From Reclinomonas americana ATCC 50394 (Eukaryota > Jakobida > Jakobea > Jakobida): 64,000 nucleotides of DNA. The stretch covers positions 1 to 64,000 of the forward strand of contig PS015010.1 in the NCBI GenBank assembly GCA_048213135.1, in the 5' to 3' direction. Position 1 is the stretch's first letter. Each line of letters starts with the position of its first letter. The translations under genes and the position numbers were made by a program. The notes below the pieces were generated by a model. That model did not search any database. It saw nothing but the letters and a program-made list of their open reading frames with translations, and had not been told where the DNA came from. Below, piece by piece: positions 10,014 to 18,808 of the stretch.

Positions 10014-11573
10014 ATGCCTTGGAATCTTGAAATAAGAACAATTGATGTTGGGCAGGGAGAAAGTTCATTCATCCATGTTTATGACGATGATGGCGATGAA
10101 AGCAGGACGATGCTGATTGATGGAGGTCTCCAGGCCCAGGGGCTGCCGATAAATAAAGAATTGAATGATGTGATAGGGGATGGAACACCAGTTGACCATA
10201 TCCTCGTATCGCACTATGATATAGATCACAGCGGGGGTATCATGGCATTGCTGGGTGCCGATAACTATTCTTCCATTTGCCAGACAATCGCGATCGCTAC
10301 CAATGATTGCGCCAGCTTGTACACAGAAAGAAATAAGCGGGTAGCTGCCGGAACGGCTGCTGCCTGTGCAGTTTTCCTGGGTGCTTATAATTTACCCGGG
10401 GGCGGACAATATTTGTACATGGCCCGGCTTGCCGCCCAGTCTGCCGCAACCCTCACAGATAAGAATACAACTTTGGCGCAGGCAGCCCAGATCGGAATTG
10501 ATGAGGCTGAAAATATTGTAGATGGTGTGAACGACATGCTCATTCCCTATAGCTCTAAGAAGAAAAGGAGAGATGTTTCAAGAACAGCAGGATATGCAGC
10601 TGCTGCGGCATTAGCTACCACGAAGCCGGAATATGAAAAACTGGCCTCTATAGAGGAGGCAATATTTACCGACTTCAACACATTCGTCAAACCCAACTTT
10701 CGTTTCAATACCAACGGCCGTTTCAACACAACGAATGTGATTGACACAGGAACAACTGAAGGTGTACCTGAGGGATATGAACGTATTGTACGCGGGGAAG
10801 TGCTGATGAGTGGTAACAAATGGATCAAAGCACCTGACGTTACCCGGCAGAGAAGCACGCCAGCATTGGGGTCTGAGATATTATGGAATTCCGGTCCCCA
10901 GGCTAAGACCGCACCAGTCGGCTCCCCTATGATCTTTACAATGGCCCGGAATAAAAAAGTATGGAGCTGGACAGGAACACTCAGTCCGGCTATAGATAAC
11001 AACAATGATTGTTTCGCGGTCATGTTGCGGTTCAACAAATTTTTCTTCTATACAGGTGGCGATCTTATAGCAGAAGGAGAAGACGTTATCGCTGACAAAA
11101 TAAGAAGTGTTCAGCTGCCCAATCCCAATGGCGGCTCTTTCCCCATTGCCACAAGGATTGCTGCTTTCAAATGCGGGCACCATGGAGCCAATACCTGCAC
11201 CAGCCAGAAGTTTCTTGATAAAGCCATTCCAGCCGCAGCATTAATATCCTGCGGCAACAACAGTTACGGGCACCCGGCCCCTGGTGTGGTGGAACGCCTG
11301 CACAAGCTGAATAGTATGAGGTACTTCTACCTCACCGGCTGCCCAACCGAAACGGATTATATACCCGCCACCGCTCATCCGCCACAGAACCAGCTTGTAT
11401 TCGGTAACAAGTCAAGAGTAGCGGGGGGGATAGCCATACCTCCCGGAGACATTACCCTTACGATCAGTTCTGAAGAATCGGAAGCCGATGGATTTGATAG
11501 AGTATTCACCATGACCTATTATGATTACGACCTGCCGGTAGCTGCATACCGGATGGAGACGATAATATTTTAA
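10014..11573 (+). CDS. ComEC/Rec2-like metallo-beta-lactamase-fold hydrolase
   Basis: 519 residues, no signal peptide. It opens with IRTIDVGQGESSFI, the usual first strand of the ComEC-type MBL domain, followed by LIDGG. The metal motif is H67-Y-D69-I-D71-H72-SGG, the HxDxDH form found in ComEC-like hydrolases. A second metal-site segment is CGHHGAN (His389/His390), and later comes a CGNNSYGHP turn typical of ComEC C-termini. An insert at about residues 95-330 has an alanine-rich stretch and no recognised domain. There is no membrane channel part, so it is not a DNA-uptake ComEC. It is the first gene of the unusual plus-strand cluster and ends 10 nt before the next start. Substrate unknown (phosphodiester or nucleotide hydrolysis is the family's usual chemistry). 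Confidence 0.8.
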   Translation: MPWNLEIRTIDVGQGESSFIHVYDDDGDESRTMLIDGGLQAQGLPINKELNDVIGDGTPVDHILVSHYDIDHSGGIMALLGADNYSSICQTIAIATNDCASLYTERNKRVAAGTAAACAVFLGAYNLPGGGQYLYMARLAAQSAATLTDKNTTLAQAAQIGIDEAENIVDGVNDMLIPYSSKKKRRDVSRTAGYAAAAALATTKPEYEKLASIEEAIFTDFNTFVKPNFRFNTNGRFNTTNVIDTGTTEGVPEGYERIVRGEVLMSGNKWIKAPDVTRQRSTPALGSEILWNSGPQAKTAPVGSPMIFTMARNKKVWSWTGTLSPAIDNNNDCFAVMLRFNKFFFYTGGDLIAEGEDVIADKIRSVQLPNPNGGSFPIATRIAAFKCGHHGANTCTSQKFLDKAIPAAALISCGNNSYGHPAPGVVERLHKLNSMRYFYLTGCPTETDYIPATAHPPQNQLVFGNKSRVAGGIAIPPGDITLTISSEESEADGFDRVFTMTYYDYDLPVAAYRMETIIF

Positions 11574-11583
11574 AACGACACTC

Positions 11584-14500
11584 ATGATCGACCTGCAAAC
11601 CCTGTACAATTATCTCGTGTCGAAAGGATCGCCACTGGAATTGAAGTCTGACGATACATCGCTGCAGAAACAGTTCCAGGATTTCATCGGCACTATGCCC
11701 GACAAAAAGATCAGTGTTGTACCAGGTACAAACGGCATCACCCTTAAGGATAAACTGCTCACTATATCAGGCACTACCGGTGATAAATGGAAAATACAGG
11801 GGTTAAAAGATATAACCGTGCCGCTTACTTCCCTGCTCATCACCATCGATAATGGCAGCGGGGAATCTGAGATCAAAGGCAGTACCAGCGGGGAAATGCA
11901 GTTTGCTCCCGCTGTTAAAGCGAAAGTGATTATCGGGTCAGTAAAAGAAAAAGATAATCCATGGGAAGTAAAGCTGGATGAGAATGTAACTAATGTAACG
12001 CCTTTGCAGGTATTGCTGATGGGAAGCCGTGCTGGCCGTCTGCCATTCAACATTCCGGAAGGAATGGATTTCCTGAGTAAAGCACTTACGCTGGACAGGC
12101 AATCCTACAATATTCTTTTCTACCCCAATACTGATGCGGAGTCGGACACCACTTTCACATTGAATGTACCCGCAGCCAAATGGACGCCGGTGCCCGATAT
12201 TTTCTCATTCGAGAGTCTTGACCTGCTTGCGAATATGCGTACTAACTCTACAGGTATTGTATTACGCGGGCGGATCAAAGTAGGTTCAACGGGTATAGAT
12301 ACCGGTATAGGAATGACTGCAAGCCGCAACTGGACTGTATTCACCAAACCAACGCCTCCGGCTGAGGCATTTCCCGGCCTGGCTGCTCTCGCCAAATGGA
12401 TCGGGGGCGTTGCCCTTGATGAATCTGTGAATAAAGGATTTGCCGATACCAAACTGAGCTCAGGCGGTTTCGACCTGGCCATCTCCGGGGTTACCGCCAG
12501 CATCGATATAAAAAAATTCAAACTCAACAACCTCACCATTGGCAGCATACTTACACTGGGAGCTCTCCGGCTTGATGTGGTGCTCTCTCTTCCGGATATC
12601 GCGATCAACGGTTCAATGCATGGAAATGAGCCGCTGAAAGTAACGGATTTCCTTACCTCGCTGTCATTGCCAACAGCAACCGTTCCGGCAGACCTGGCCA
12701 TTTCAAAAGCCTCTTTTTCTGCACAGCTGAAACAATCCACCTATTCGGCTGCGCTTACTGTTGAAAACATCTGGGCTGCAGGCCCCCTCACTTTCAAGAG
12801 CATCAGTCTTTCAATGAACTATGTTCCTGAACCCGGGCTCACCGGTACTTTCGGGGCAGAGTTTCTTATCAGCAAAGCACGGATCAACCTGCTGGCAGAT
12901 TATGGAGGTACGGAAGCCGGCTGGGTATTTAGCGGCGGTCTTGATCCGGAAACACCATTGAAAGTAGGGGAAGTGATCGAAATGTTAGCCAAAGACTTCG
13001 GCATCAGTACGGTGCCGGAACCCATACGTTCGCTGGAGGTCACTGACCTGTATGTATCCTATGAATCTGCCACCAAAAATTTCGAATTCAGGTGCGCCGG
13101 TGATTTCATGGTGGATGATAAAACGGTGAAAATGGAAGTGGTGATCAAAGTGAACAAGGGTGACAACAGCGGGCCGGCGAAAGAAGGAGAGATCAAAGGT
13201 ACTAAAGGCTATAATGCGTTCTTCAGCGGAACTGTCACCATCAACAAACTGGTGTTTGATGTAGTATTTGATACATCTGGCCCCTCACAGAATGTATTCA
13301 TCGCGGCCTATCACAATACGGAAGCCGGTAAAACACCATTGAAAGAACTGGTAGCATCTGTTTCCACTACTTTGGCCCAGCCCATACCCTCAAGTCTTGT
13401 CATCGACCTCAAGGAAGTGAAGTTCATTTACCTGAAACAAAAGGAAGAAAAGCAATTCGCGTTCGGGCTCGATCTTAAAGTAGCACTCAGTCTTTCTGAC
13501 CTGCCGGTGATCGGAAAAAAACTGCCCGATGGTCTTACCGCGAAGATCGACGACCTGCAGGTACTGTACGCGTCAAAAGAATTTACAAAAGAACAGGTGA
13601 AGATCATCAATCCGTTATTACCAAAAGACATCATTAAGCTGAATGATGAAGGATTGAATAAAGGCGTACTCATTGCGGGTGAACTGGTAGTGGCCAGTTA
13701 TAAAATACCTATCGGCACCAACAGTAAAAAACCGGCGCCGAAAACCGTTGCAACGGAATCCTTCACAGGTAAACTGGAAGCAACCGCCAACCCGGATGAT
13801 CCATCACCCATCACCTGGTTCAATGTTGATAAACAACTCGGGCCCTTCAAATTCAACCGCATTGGCGTGGAATACCAGGACAATGTATTGTCCTTCGCAC
13901 TCGATGCCGTATTGTCCATGGGGCCTGCCTCACTGGGCATGCAGGGCCTGAGTATGGGCAGTTCATTGTCGAAATTCTCGCCGGTATTTGGTCTCGATGG
14001 ATTCTCACTGGATATCAACACCGGCGGTCTTGAAGTAGGCGGCGCTTTCCAGAAAGCTAAAACGAATGATGGGGCTACGGCTTATTACGGAATGGTCATC
14101 ATCAAGTTTGGCAATTTTGGTATCAAAGCATTGGGTGGCGATGTGCCCGCACACGAAGCCGTTGATCCGGACGATCCCAAGAAAAAAATAAAAGTGCCTG
14201 CATCATTTTTTATATACGCTAATGTACAGGCTCCGCTCGGCGGACCGCCCTTCCTTTACCTGAATGGTTTTGCGGGCGGCTTCGGCATCAACAACCTCCT
14301 CAAACTGCCTACACTGGAAGATCTGCCGGGTTATATTTTATTACCCGGACCGGGCTCCAAAGCACCTGCTGGAGGTAAAACACCCGAGGATACCATTGCT
14401 TCCGTATTGCCTAAAATGCAGAAGTACTTCCTGCCTAAACCGGGCCAGCACTGGATGGCAGCGGGTATCGCTTTTTCTTCCTTCCAGATGATCAATGCCT

Positions 14501-16203
14501 TTGCGCTGGTGACCGTTTCTTTTGGTGTCGACTTCCAGGTGGCATTGCTCGGCAGTGCATCAATGAATTTTCCAACCGGAGCGCCTAAACCGATCGCTTA
14601 TATAGAGATCGACATCATGGCATCTTACTCCACATCATCAGGTTTGTTTGCTGTGGAAGGTATTGTATCGCCTGCTTCTTACATCTTCGGCGATTTCTGC
14701 AAGATCACCGGCGGTTTCGCTTTCTATATCTGGATCAACCCACCGGCAAAAGAAGGAGGTCCCAAGCCCGGCGATTTTGTGGTCACACTCGGCGGTTATC
14801 ACCCGGCCTTTGTACCACCGTATTATTATCCCAAAGTGCCGAGGCTGGGTATCAATTTCTCACTCGGACCTTTCCATGTAACCGGCGGTTGTTATTTCGC
14901 ATTAACGCCTGGTATGTTCATGGCCGGCGCTTCCATGAAAGCGGTATGGGATGTGGAGATCGTAAAAGCATGGTTCATTGTGGGTGCCGACTTCCTCATT
15001 GCCTGGGCACCGTTCCATTACGAAGCGGGTGTGTATGTAAGTCTGGGTTGCTCTGTTAACCTGGGGCTGTTCACACTGAACGTTTCCGTGGGCGCCGATC
15101 TGTACCTGTGGGGACCGCCATTCGGAGGCCGTGCCGATGTTGATCTTGATGTGATCTCTTTCACCATTCATTTCGGTTCGAAAGAACAGGAACCAGAAGC
15201 CATCAACTGGAAAGAGTTCAGGGAAAAATTCCTGCCTGCGGATTCTAAAAAACCGCAACCCGCACCGCACCTGCTGGCGGCCATGGCAGCTACATTAAAA
15301 AGCGGTGATGATACGGAAACCAACGTGCTGAAATCTACGGTGTCTGCGGGTTTGAACGGTACCGAAGTAGCGGGCTTCAACTGGATACTCGATCCGGATC
15401 ATTTTATCATACAGGTGAGCACCAACATACCGGTCAATAACCCCTTGTGGAGAACAGGCGCCGGTAAAGAGGAGGAGAAGAAGATCACCAACGTTTTGAA
15501 AGACTATAACAAAGAACCCGTTCCCACTCAGCCGGCTGACTGGCCTTACCAGGTCTATAAAGGAAAAGGGTTCAGCGATAAGGAAGTATGGAATCCGATA
15601 GTGAATGTGAAACCGATGAAAGTGAATGAAGCTACCTCCACGCTGAAGATCGTACTGATGAAAGCCAATGAGCAGGGGCAATACGACAGTTATGTAACCG
15701 CGGTAACGGTAGAACCTGTAGTGCAGAACGCGGTGGCGGCATTGTGGTCAACATCCACAGATAATAAACCTGCTGTTAATGATCCCGCCTACCAGAAATC
15801 AAGCCTGATCGGGTTTAAGGTAAAACCATTACCCAGGATACCCAACATGGTATACGGCGTAAGGCTCATCATGTTGCTGTACCAGCAGGGCAATATTTAT
15901 TACTTCAACTACCAGCAGGCGCAGGTTGACAAACGGTATAAAGTTGATCCGAAAGGACGTAACACGAAAAAATATACCATTGATGTAAGTGGCGAACATA
16001 CAGCCAAACTGGAGAATGAGAATTATGTACTGAAATCACTTGTTGATCCCTGGGTGGCATCACAACGGTCAGGCATACTTGCTAACCTGAAAGCCTGCGG
16101 ATTTTCCACTTATGAAGAAGTAAACCTGAAAACATTTGCCAAAGACACCGCACTAACAGACTGGCCTGCCGCTATGTTGCTGGGTGATTCGTTACCATCT
16201 TAA
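11584..16203 (+). CDS. Giant DUF6603-like protein
   Basis: 1539 residues, no signal peptide, no T9SS tail, no clear transmembrane segment. Residues about 1-760 are long runs of alternating beta-strand-like sequence (SLLITIDNGSGESEIKG, IDIKKFKLNNLTIGSILTLG). Residues about 780-1200 match what I recall of DUF6603: PPFLYLNGFAGGFG near 887, then repeated Gly/Phe/Tyr/Trp-rich strands (TLGGYHPAF, SLGPFHVTGGCYFALTPG, GADLYLWGPPFGGRADVD). DUF6603 is found in bacteria and some fungi; function unknown to me. The last 340 residues are a more soluble region. The periodic amphipathic strands might form a long beta-groove or barrel-like fold; that is inference. It is followed after 10 nt by the next cluster gene. 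Confidence 0.7.
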   Translation: MIDLQTLYNYLVSKGSPLELKSDDTSLQKQFQDFIGTMPDKKISVVPGTNGITLKDKLLTISGTTGDKWKIQGLKDITVPLTSLLITIDNGSGESEIKGSTSGEMQFAPAVKAKVIIGSVKEKDNPWEVKLDENVTNVTPLQVLLMGSRAGRLPFNIPEGMDFLSKALTLDRQSYNILFYPNTDAESDTTFTLNVPAAKWTPVPDIFSFESLDLLANMRTNSTGIVLRGRIKVGSTGIDTGIGMTASRNWTVFTKPTPPAEAFPGLAALAKWIGGVALDESVNKGFADTKLSSGGFDLAISGVTASIDIKKFKLNNLTIGSILTLGALRLDVVLSLPDIAINGSMHGNEPLKVTDFLTSLSLPTATVPADLAISKASFSAQLKQSTYSAALTVENIWAAGPLTFKSISLSMNYVPEPGLTGTFGAEFLISKARINLLADYGGTEAGWVFSGGLDPETPLKVGEVIEMLAKDFGISTVPEPIRSLEVTDLYVSYESATKNFEFRCAGDFMVDDKTVKMEVVIKVNKGDNSGPAKEGEIKGTKGYNAFFSGTVTINKLVFDVVFDTSGPSQNVFIAAYHNTEAGKTPLKELVASVSTTLAQPIPSSLVIDLKEVKFIYLKQKEEKQFAFGLDLKVALSLSDLPVIGKKLPDGLTAKIDDLQVLYASKEFTKEQVKIINPLLPKDIIKLNDEGLNKGVLIAGELVVASYKIPIGTNSKKPAPKTVATESFTGKLEATANPDDPSPITWFNVDKQLGPFKFNRIGVEYQDNVLSFALDAVLSMGPASLGMQGLSMGSSLSKFSPVFGLDGFSLDINTGGLEVGGAFQKAKTNDGATAYYGMVIIKFGNFGIKALGGDVPAHEAVDPDDPKKKIKVPASFFIYANVQAPLGGPPFLYLNGFAGGFGINNLLKLPTLEDLPGYILLPGPGSKAPAGGKTPEDTIASVLPKMQKYFLPKPGQHWMAAGIAFSSFQMINAFALVTVSFGVDFQVALLGSASMNFPTGAPKPIAYIEIDIMASYSTSSGLFAVEGIVSPASYIFGDFCKITGGFAFYIWINPPAKEGGPKPGDFVVTLGGYHPAFVPPYYYPKVPRLGINFSLGPFHVTGGCYFALTPGMFMAGASMKAVWDVEIVKAWFIVGADFLIAWAPFHYEAGVYVSLGCSVNLGLFTLNVSVGADLYLWGPPFGGRADVDLDVISFTIHFGSKEQEPEAINWKEFREKFLPADSKKPQPAPHLLAAMAATLKSGDDTETNVLKSTVSAGLNGTEVAGFNWILDPDHFIIQVSTNIPVNNPLWRTGAGKEEEKKITNVLKDYNKEPVPTQPADWPYQVYKGKGFSDKEVWNPIVNVKPMKVNEATSTLKIVLMKANEQGQYDSYVTAVTVEPVVQNAVAALWSTSTDNKPAVNDPAYQKSSLIGFKVKPLPRIPNMVYGVRLIMLLYQQGNIYYFNYQQAQVDKRYKVDPKGRNTKKYTIDVSGEHTAKLENENYVLKSLVDPWVASQRSGILANLKACGFSTYEEVNLKTFAKDTALTDWPAAMLLGDSLPS

Positions 16204-16213
16204 CACATTTACC

Positions 16214-17860
16214 ATGAGCGATAATTCAAATAATCCTGAACTCAACCAACTGGTATCCTTCATACAGCATGACCTTCCCGGTCTTAACAGCGGGCAGTAC
16301 CAGTTACAGGTATCACAGGAGATCAGGAAAAAAGATAAAGTGGTGTCGGACGATCCGCTGCAAACCGATTATCGTTTCTCCGTTACCGGTGATCGTTTCC
16401 GTATCGTAAAGCCCGATGAGCTGATCTATTCCACTTTTCCGGCCGGCGGCGATACAGGATTATACAATACCGTATTTCCTTCCGTAGTATTTACCAAAAC
16501 CAGTTTTCCCTGGAGCCGTTATCCCACCAATACGCTCAACGAAGCCTATACGCCACCTGCTCCCGGCGAGGATGTAGATGGTGATGTAAGCACCTGGCTT
16601 ACGATCATTACGCTTGATGAAGATGATATCAAAGCTTATGCGGACGGCTTCAAAGATTTTAAACTGGAAACAGCAACAGCCACCATGGGCGACCTGTTCA
16701 GTAAAAAAGTGAATGATAAAAGTACACTCGGTGACAATTATTCCTATTTCTTTAAAGTAGATGAAAAGGATCACAAGCCGTTGCAGGATTATATGGACCC
16801 GGGCGACAAGATCGATGACGGCATTGATGTAGTGGATATCCCGCTGCCGCTTTTCTGGAAGATAGCACCTACACTCGCCGATCTTAAAGTGATGGCGCAT
16901 ATCCGTAAAGTGAGCCTCATCAACAAGCCAACCATGGCCGGTATTTCTGATGTAGGTGAACCTGAAGGCAGCTTCTCCATTGTTTTTGGCAATCGTTTGC
17001 CCAATCCCGGTAAAAAGAATTTTGCCTACCTCGTTTCGCTTGAACAGATGCAGGATTTTTTACCAACCAATGAAGAAGGGGGCGAACCTGTAAATAAGGA
17101 TGGCTTTAAACCGGATAAAACGAAAGTCCTTCGTCTTGCAGTATTGAAGAGCTGGACATTTTATTCGGTAGGGGAAAGTGCCACATTCGTGAATACGCTT
17201 AACAAGCTGAACAACGCAGCACCTCCAATCAATGATAAAGTGAATGAAGACCTGAAAGCCAATACCAACCTGCGCCTGGTGGCAGCGGACAATGCATTGC
17301 CCATTGTAAAAAACGCGTTGCAGATGGGATACATCCCGCTGAATCATGACCTGCGGATCGCTGAACAGGATGGAAATGTTATTAAAAGAGATAAAACCGT
17401 TTCCTGGTACCGCGGACCGATGGTGCCTTACGCGATTGATAAACCAGCTGTAACACTCCCGGTGTCATCACCTGACCAGGCTACTATTTTCGATCCTACT
17501 ACGGGCATGTTCGATGTGTCGTATTCCACCGCCTGGACACTGGGCCGGCAAATGGCTTTGCAGGATACCGGGTTTTCTACAGCCCTGTACAACTGGAAAA
17601 AAGGATTGACGCAGGAAGTGATCAATAAAGCGGAAACACAATTGCTTGAGCAGAGTCTCAACAGTCTTTTTGTTTCTGTCAATGCACAGGCCGCGAAATT
17701 ACAACGTGCCGGCAGGGCAGCTGTTGCCAAAGGTGACGAGGAAGTCATGCTGCGTATGGATGGTGAGGAACAGCAACCGGATGATGTACAGTTACCCGGC
17801 AATCTTTTACTGAAAACTATTTTATCACTGGCGGCCGGATCACAGGCGTCTAAAAAATAA
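16214..17860 (+). CDS. Conserved cluster protein of unknown function (548 aa)
   Basis: I start at ATG 16214 (MSDNSNN), 10 nt after the previous stop; a GTG at 16184 would overlap the previous gene. 548 residues, soluble, no signal peptide. Features: FSVTGDRFRI early; a PSVVFTKTSFPWSR segment followed by TWLTIITLDEDD; VVDIPLPLFWKIAPTLADL mid-protein; FSIVFGNRLP; and a C-terminal VSWYRGPMVPY then TGMFDVSYSTAWTLGRQMA. I recall similar segments in uncharacterised proteins of other bacteria, always next to relatives of the following two genes, but I cannot name a Pfam family. No catalytic motif is evident, so a structural or scaffold role is as likely as an enzyme. Confidence 0.75.
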   Translation: MSDNSNNPELNQLVSFIQHDLPGLNSGQYQLQVSQEIRKKDKVVSDDPLQTDYRFSVTGDRFRIVKPDELIYSTFPAGGDTGLYNTVFPSVVFTKTSFPWSRYPTNTLNEAYTPPAPGEDVDGDVSTWLTIITLDEDDIKAYADGFKDFKLETATATMGDLFSKKVNDKSTLGDNYSYFFKVDEKDHKPLQDYMDPGDKIDDGIDVVDIPLPLFWKIAPTLADLKVMAHIRKVSLINKPTMAGISDVGEPEGSFSIVFGNRLPNPGKKNFAYLVSLEQMQDFLPTNEEGGEPVNKDGFKPDKTKVLRLAVLKSWTFYSVGESATFVNTLNKLNNAAPPINDKVNEDLKANTNLRLVAADNALPIVKNALQMGYIPLNHDLRIAEQDGNVIKRDKTVSWYRGPMVPYAIDKPAVTLPVSSPDQATIFDPTTGMFDVSYSTAWTLGRQMALQDTGFSTALYNWKKGLTQEVINKAETQLLEQSLNSLFVSVNAQAAKLQRAGRAAVAKGDEEVMLRMDGEEQQPDDVQLPGNLLLKTILSLAAGSQASKK

Positions 17861-17863
17861 GTC

Positions 17864-18808
17864 ATGTTATCAAGATCAAATGTCCAGCATCACCTCAGCA
17901 GCCTGTTCAGCAATACCGCAGCGCTTTCCGGCTACGTGGAACAATCGGCAGAGTTGCCCGATACAGTGAAGGATTGGATGGGGCGATTAAAACTGCTGTA
18001 TGGCGTGCCCATCAATTACCTGGTGCCTGATGAAGGTATGCTGCCACCGGAATCGATCCGTTTCTTCCATATCGACTCCAACTGGATCGACGCCCTGCTC
18101 GACGGAGCTTTCAGCATTGGACGGAACCTTGCGGTATCGCAGACCACGCTGAGTTTTTCTATGGACAAGGCCTCCTCGCCATTCATGAATACACAGGCCG
18201 GGCAGTCTTCTGCAATGATAAGAGCCAAAGCGCTGGGCGTAGCAGCACCACAGGTGTCATTTAAAACCATCACCGGTTTTTTATTACGCTCCCGCCTGGT
18301 GGAAACGGAAAAAGGAATGGGCGTGAATCCTTATCCCGTTAACGGCACACCAACTGATCCCGAACCGCGGCTGCTCAATATCCTGCGCATGGAAAGACTG
18401 GGAGCGGATTCGGATACCCTGTTCTGCCTTATTGAAGGTGATGCTTACCGCATAGACATTCACCAGGCGCCAGAAGCGCTGCACTATGGCGTTGACAGTT
18501 TCGAGATCAAAGACAATAAAGTGACCAGCACCAAAAAAATATACACGTTCACCAAGGAAGGATCGGACCCTAAAAGACCAGTGGTGGTAATGGATATGAA
18601 AAACCCGGTACGCATTGACCTTGTTGATAAAAAATGTTTCCGCAGTATGGACCAGGACCCGAGGACCATCAAAATGCAAACACTCGCCAAAGTAATCGGC
18701 GACAGCCAGAAACAAGAACCCAAAAAACCACTCGACGCGTCGGAGATGGGATTTGAAATGGTGGAAGGCGTGGGACAGGTAAGTTTTTATAAAAAAATTG
18801 CTAAGTAA
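17864..18808 (+). CDS. Conserved cluster protein of unknown function (314 aa)
   Basis: Begins 3 nt after the previous stop and ends in a TAATG overlap with the next start, so translation of the three genes is probably coupled. 314 residues, soluble. The strongest segment is YLVPDEGMLPPESIRFF followed by a WIDALLDGAFSIGR stretch (about residues 45-90). I recall this signature from uncharacterised bacterial proteins that travel with relatives of the neighbouring genes. The C-terminal half has mixed alpha/beta sequence without a known motif. Function unknown. Confidence 0.75.
   Translation: MLSRSNVQHHLSSLFSNTAALSGYVEQSAELPDTVKDWMGRLKLLYGVPINYLVPDEGMLPPESIRFFHIDSNWIDALLDGAFSIGRNLAVSQTTLSFSMDKASSPFMNTQAGQSSAMIRAKALGVAAPQVSFKTITGFLLRSRLVETEKGMGVNPYPVNGTPTDPEPRLLNILRMERLGADSDTLFCLIEGDAYRIDIHQAPEALHYGVDSFEIKDNKVTSTKKIYTFTKEGSDPKRPVVVMDMKNPVRIDLVDKKCFRSMDQDPRTIKMQTLAKVIGDSQKQEPKKPLDASEMGFEMVEGVGQVSFYKKIAK

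Noticed and set aside
9722-10072. 116-codon minus-strand frame overlapping the start of the ComEC-like gene
   Set aside because: It overlaps the well-supported plus-strand start, and the best protein-like segments nearby are in other frames. Treated as part of a decayed region.
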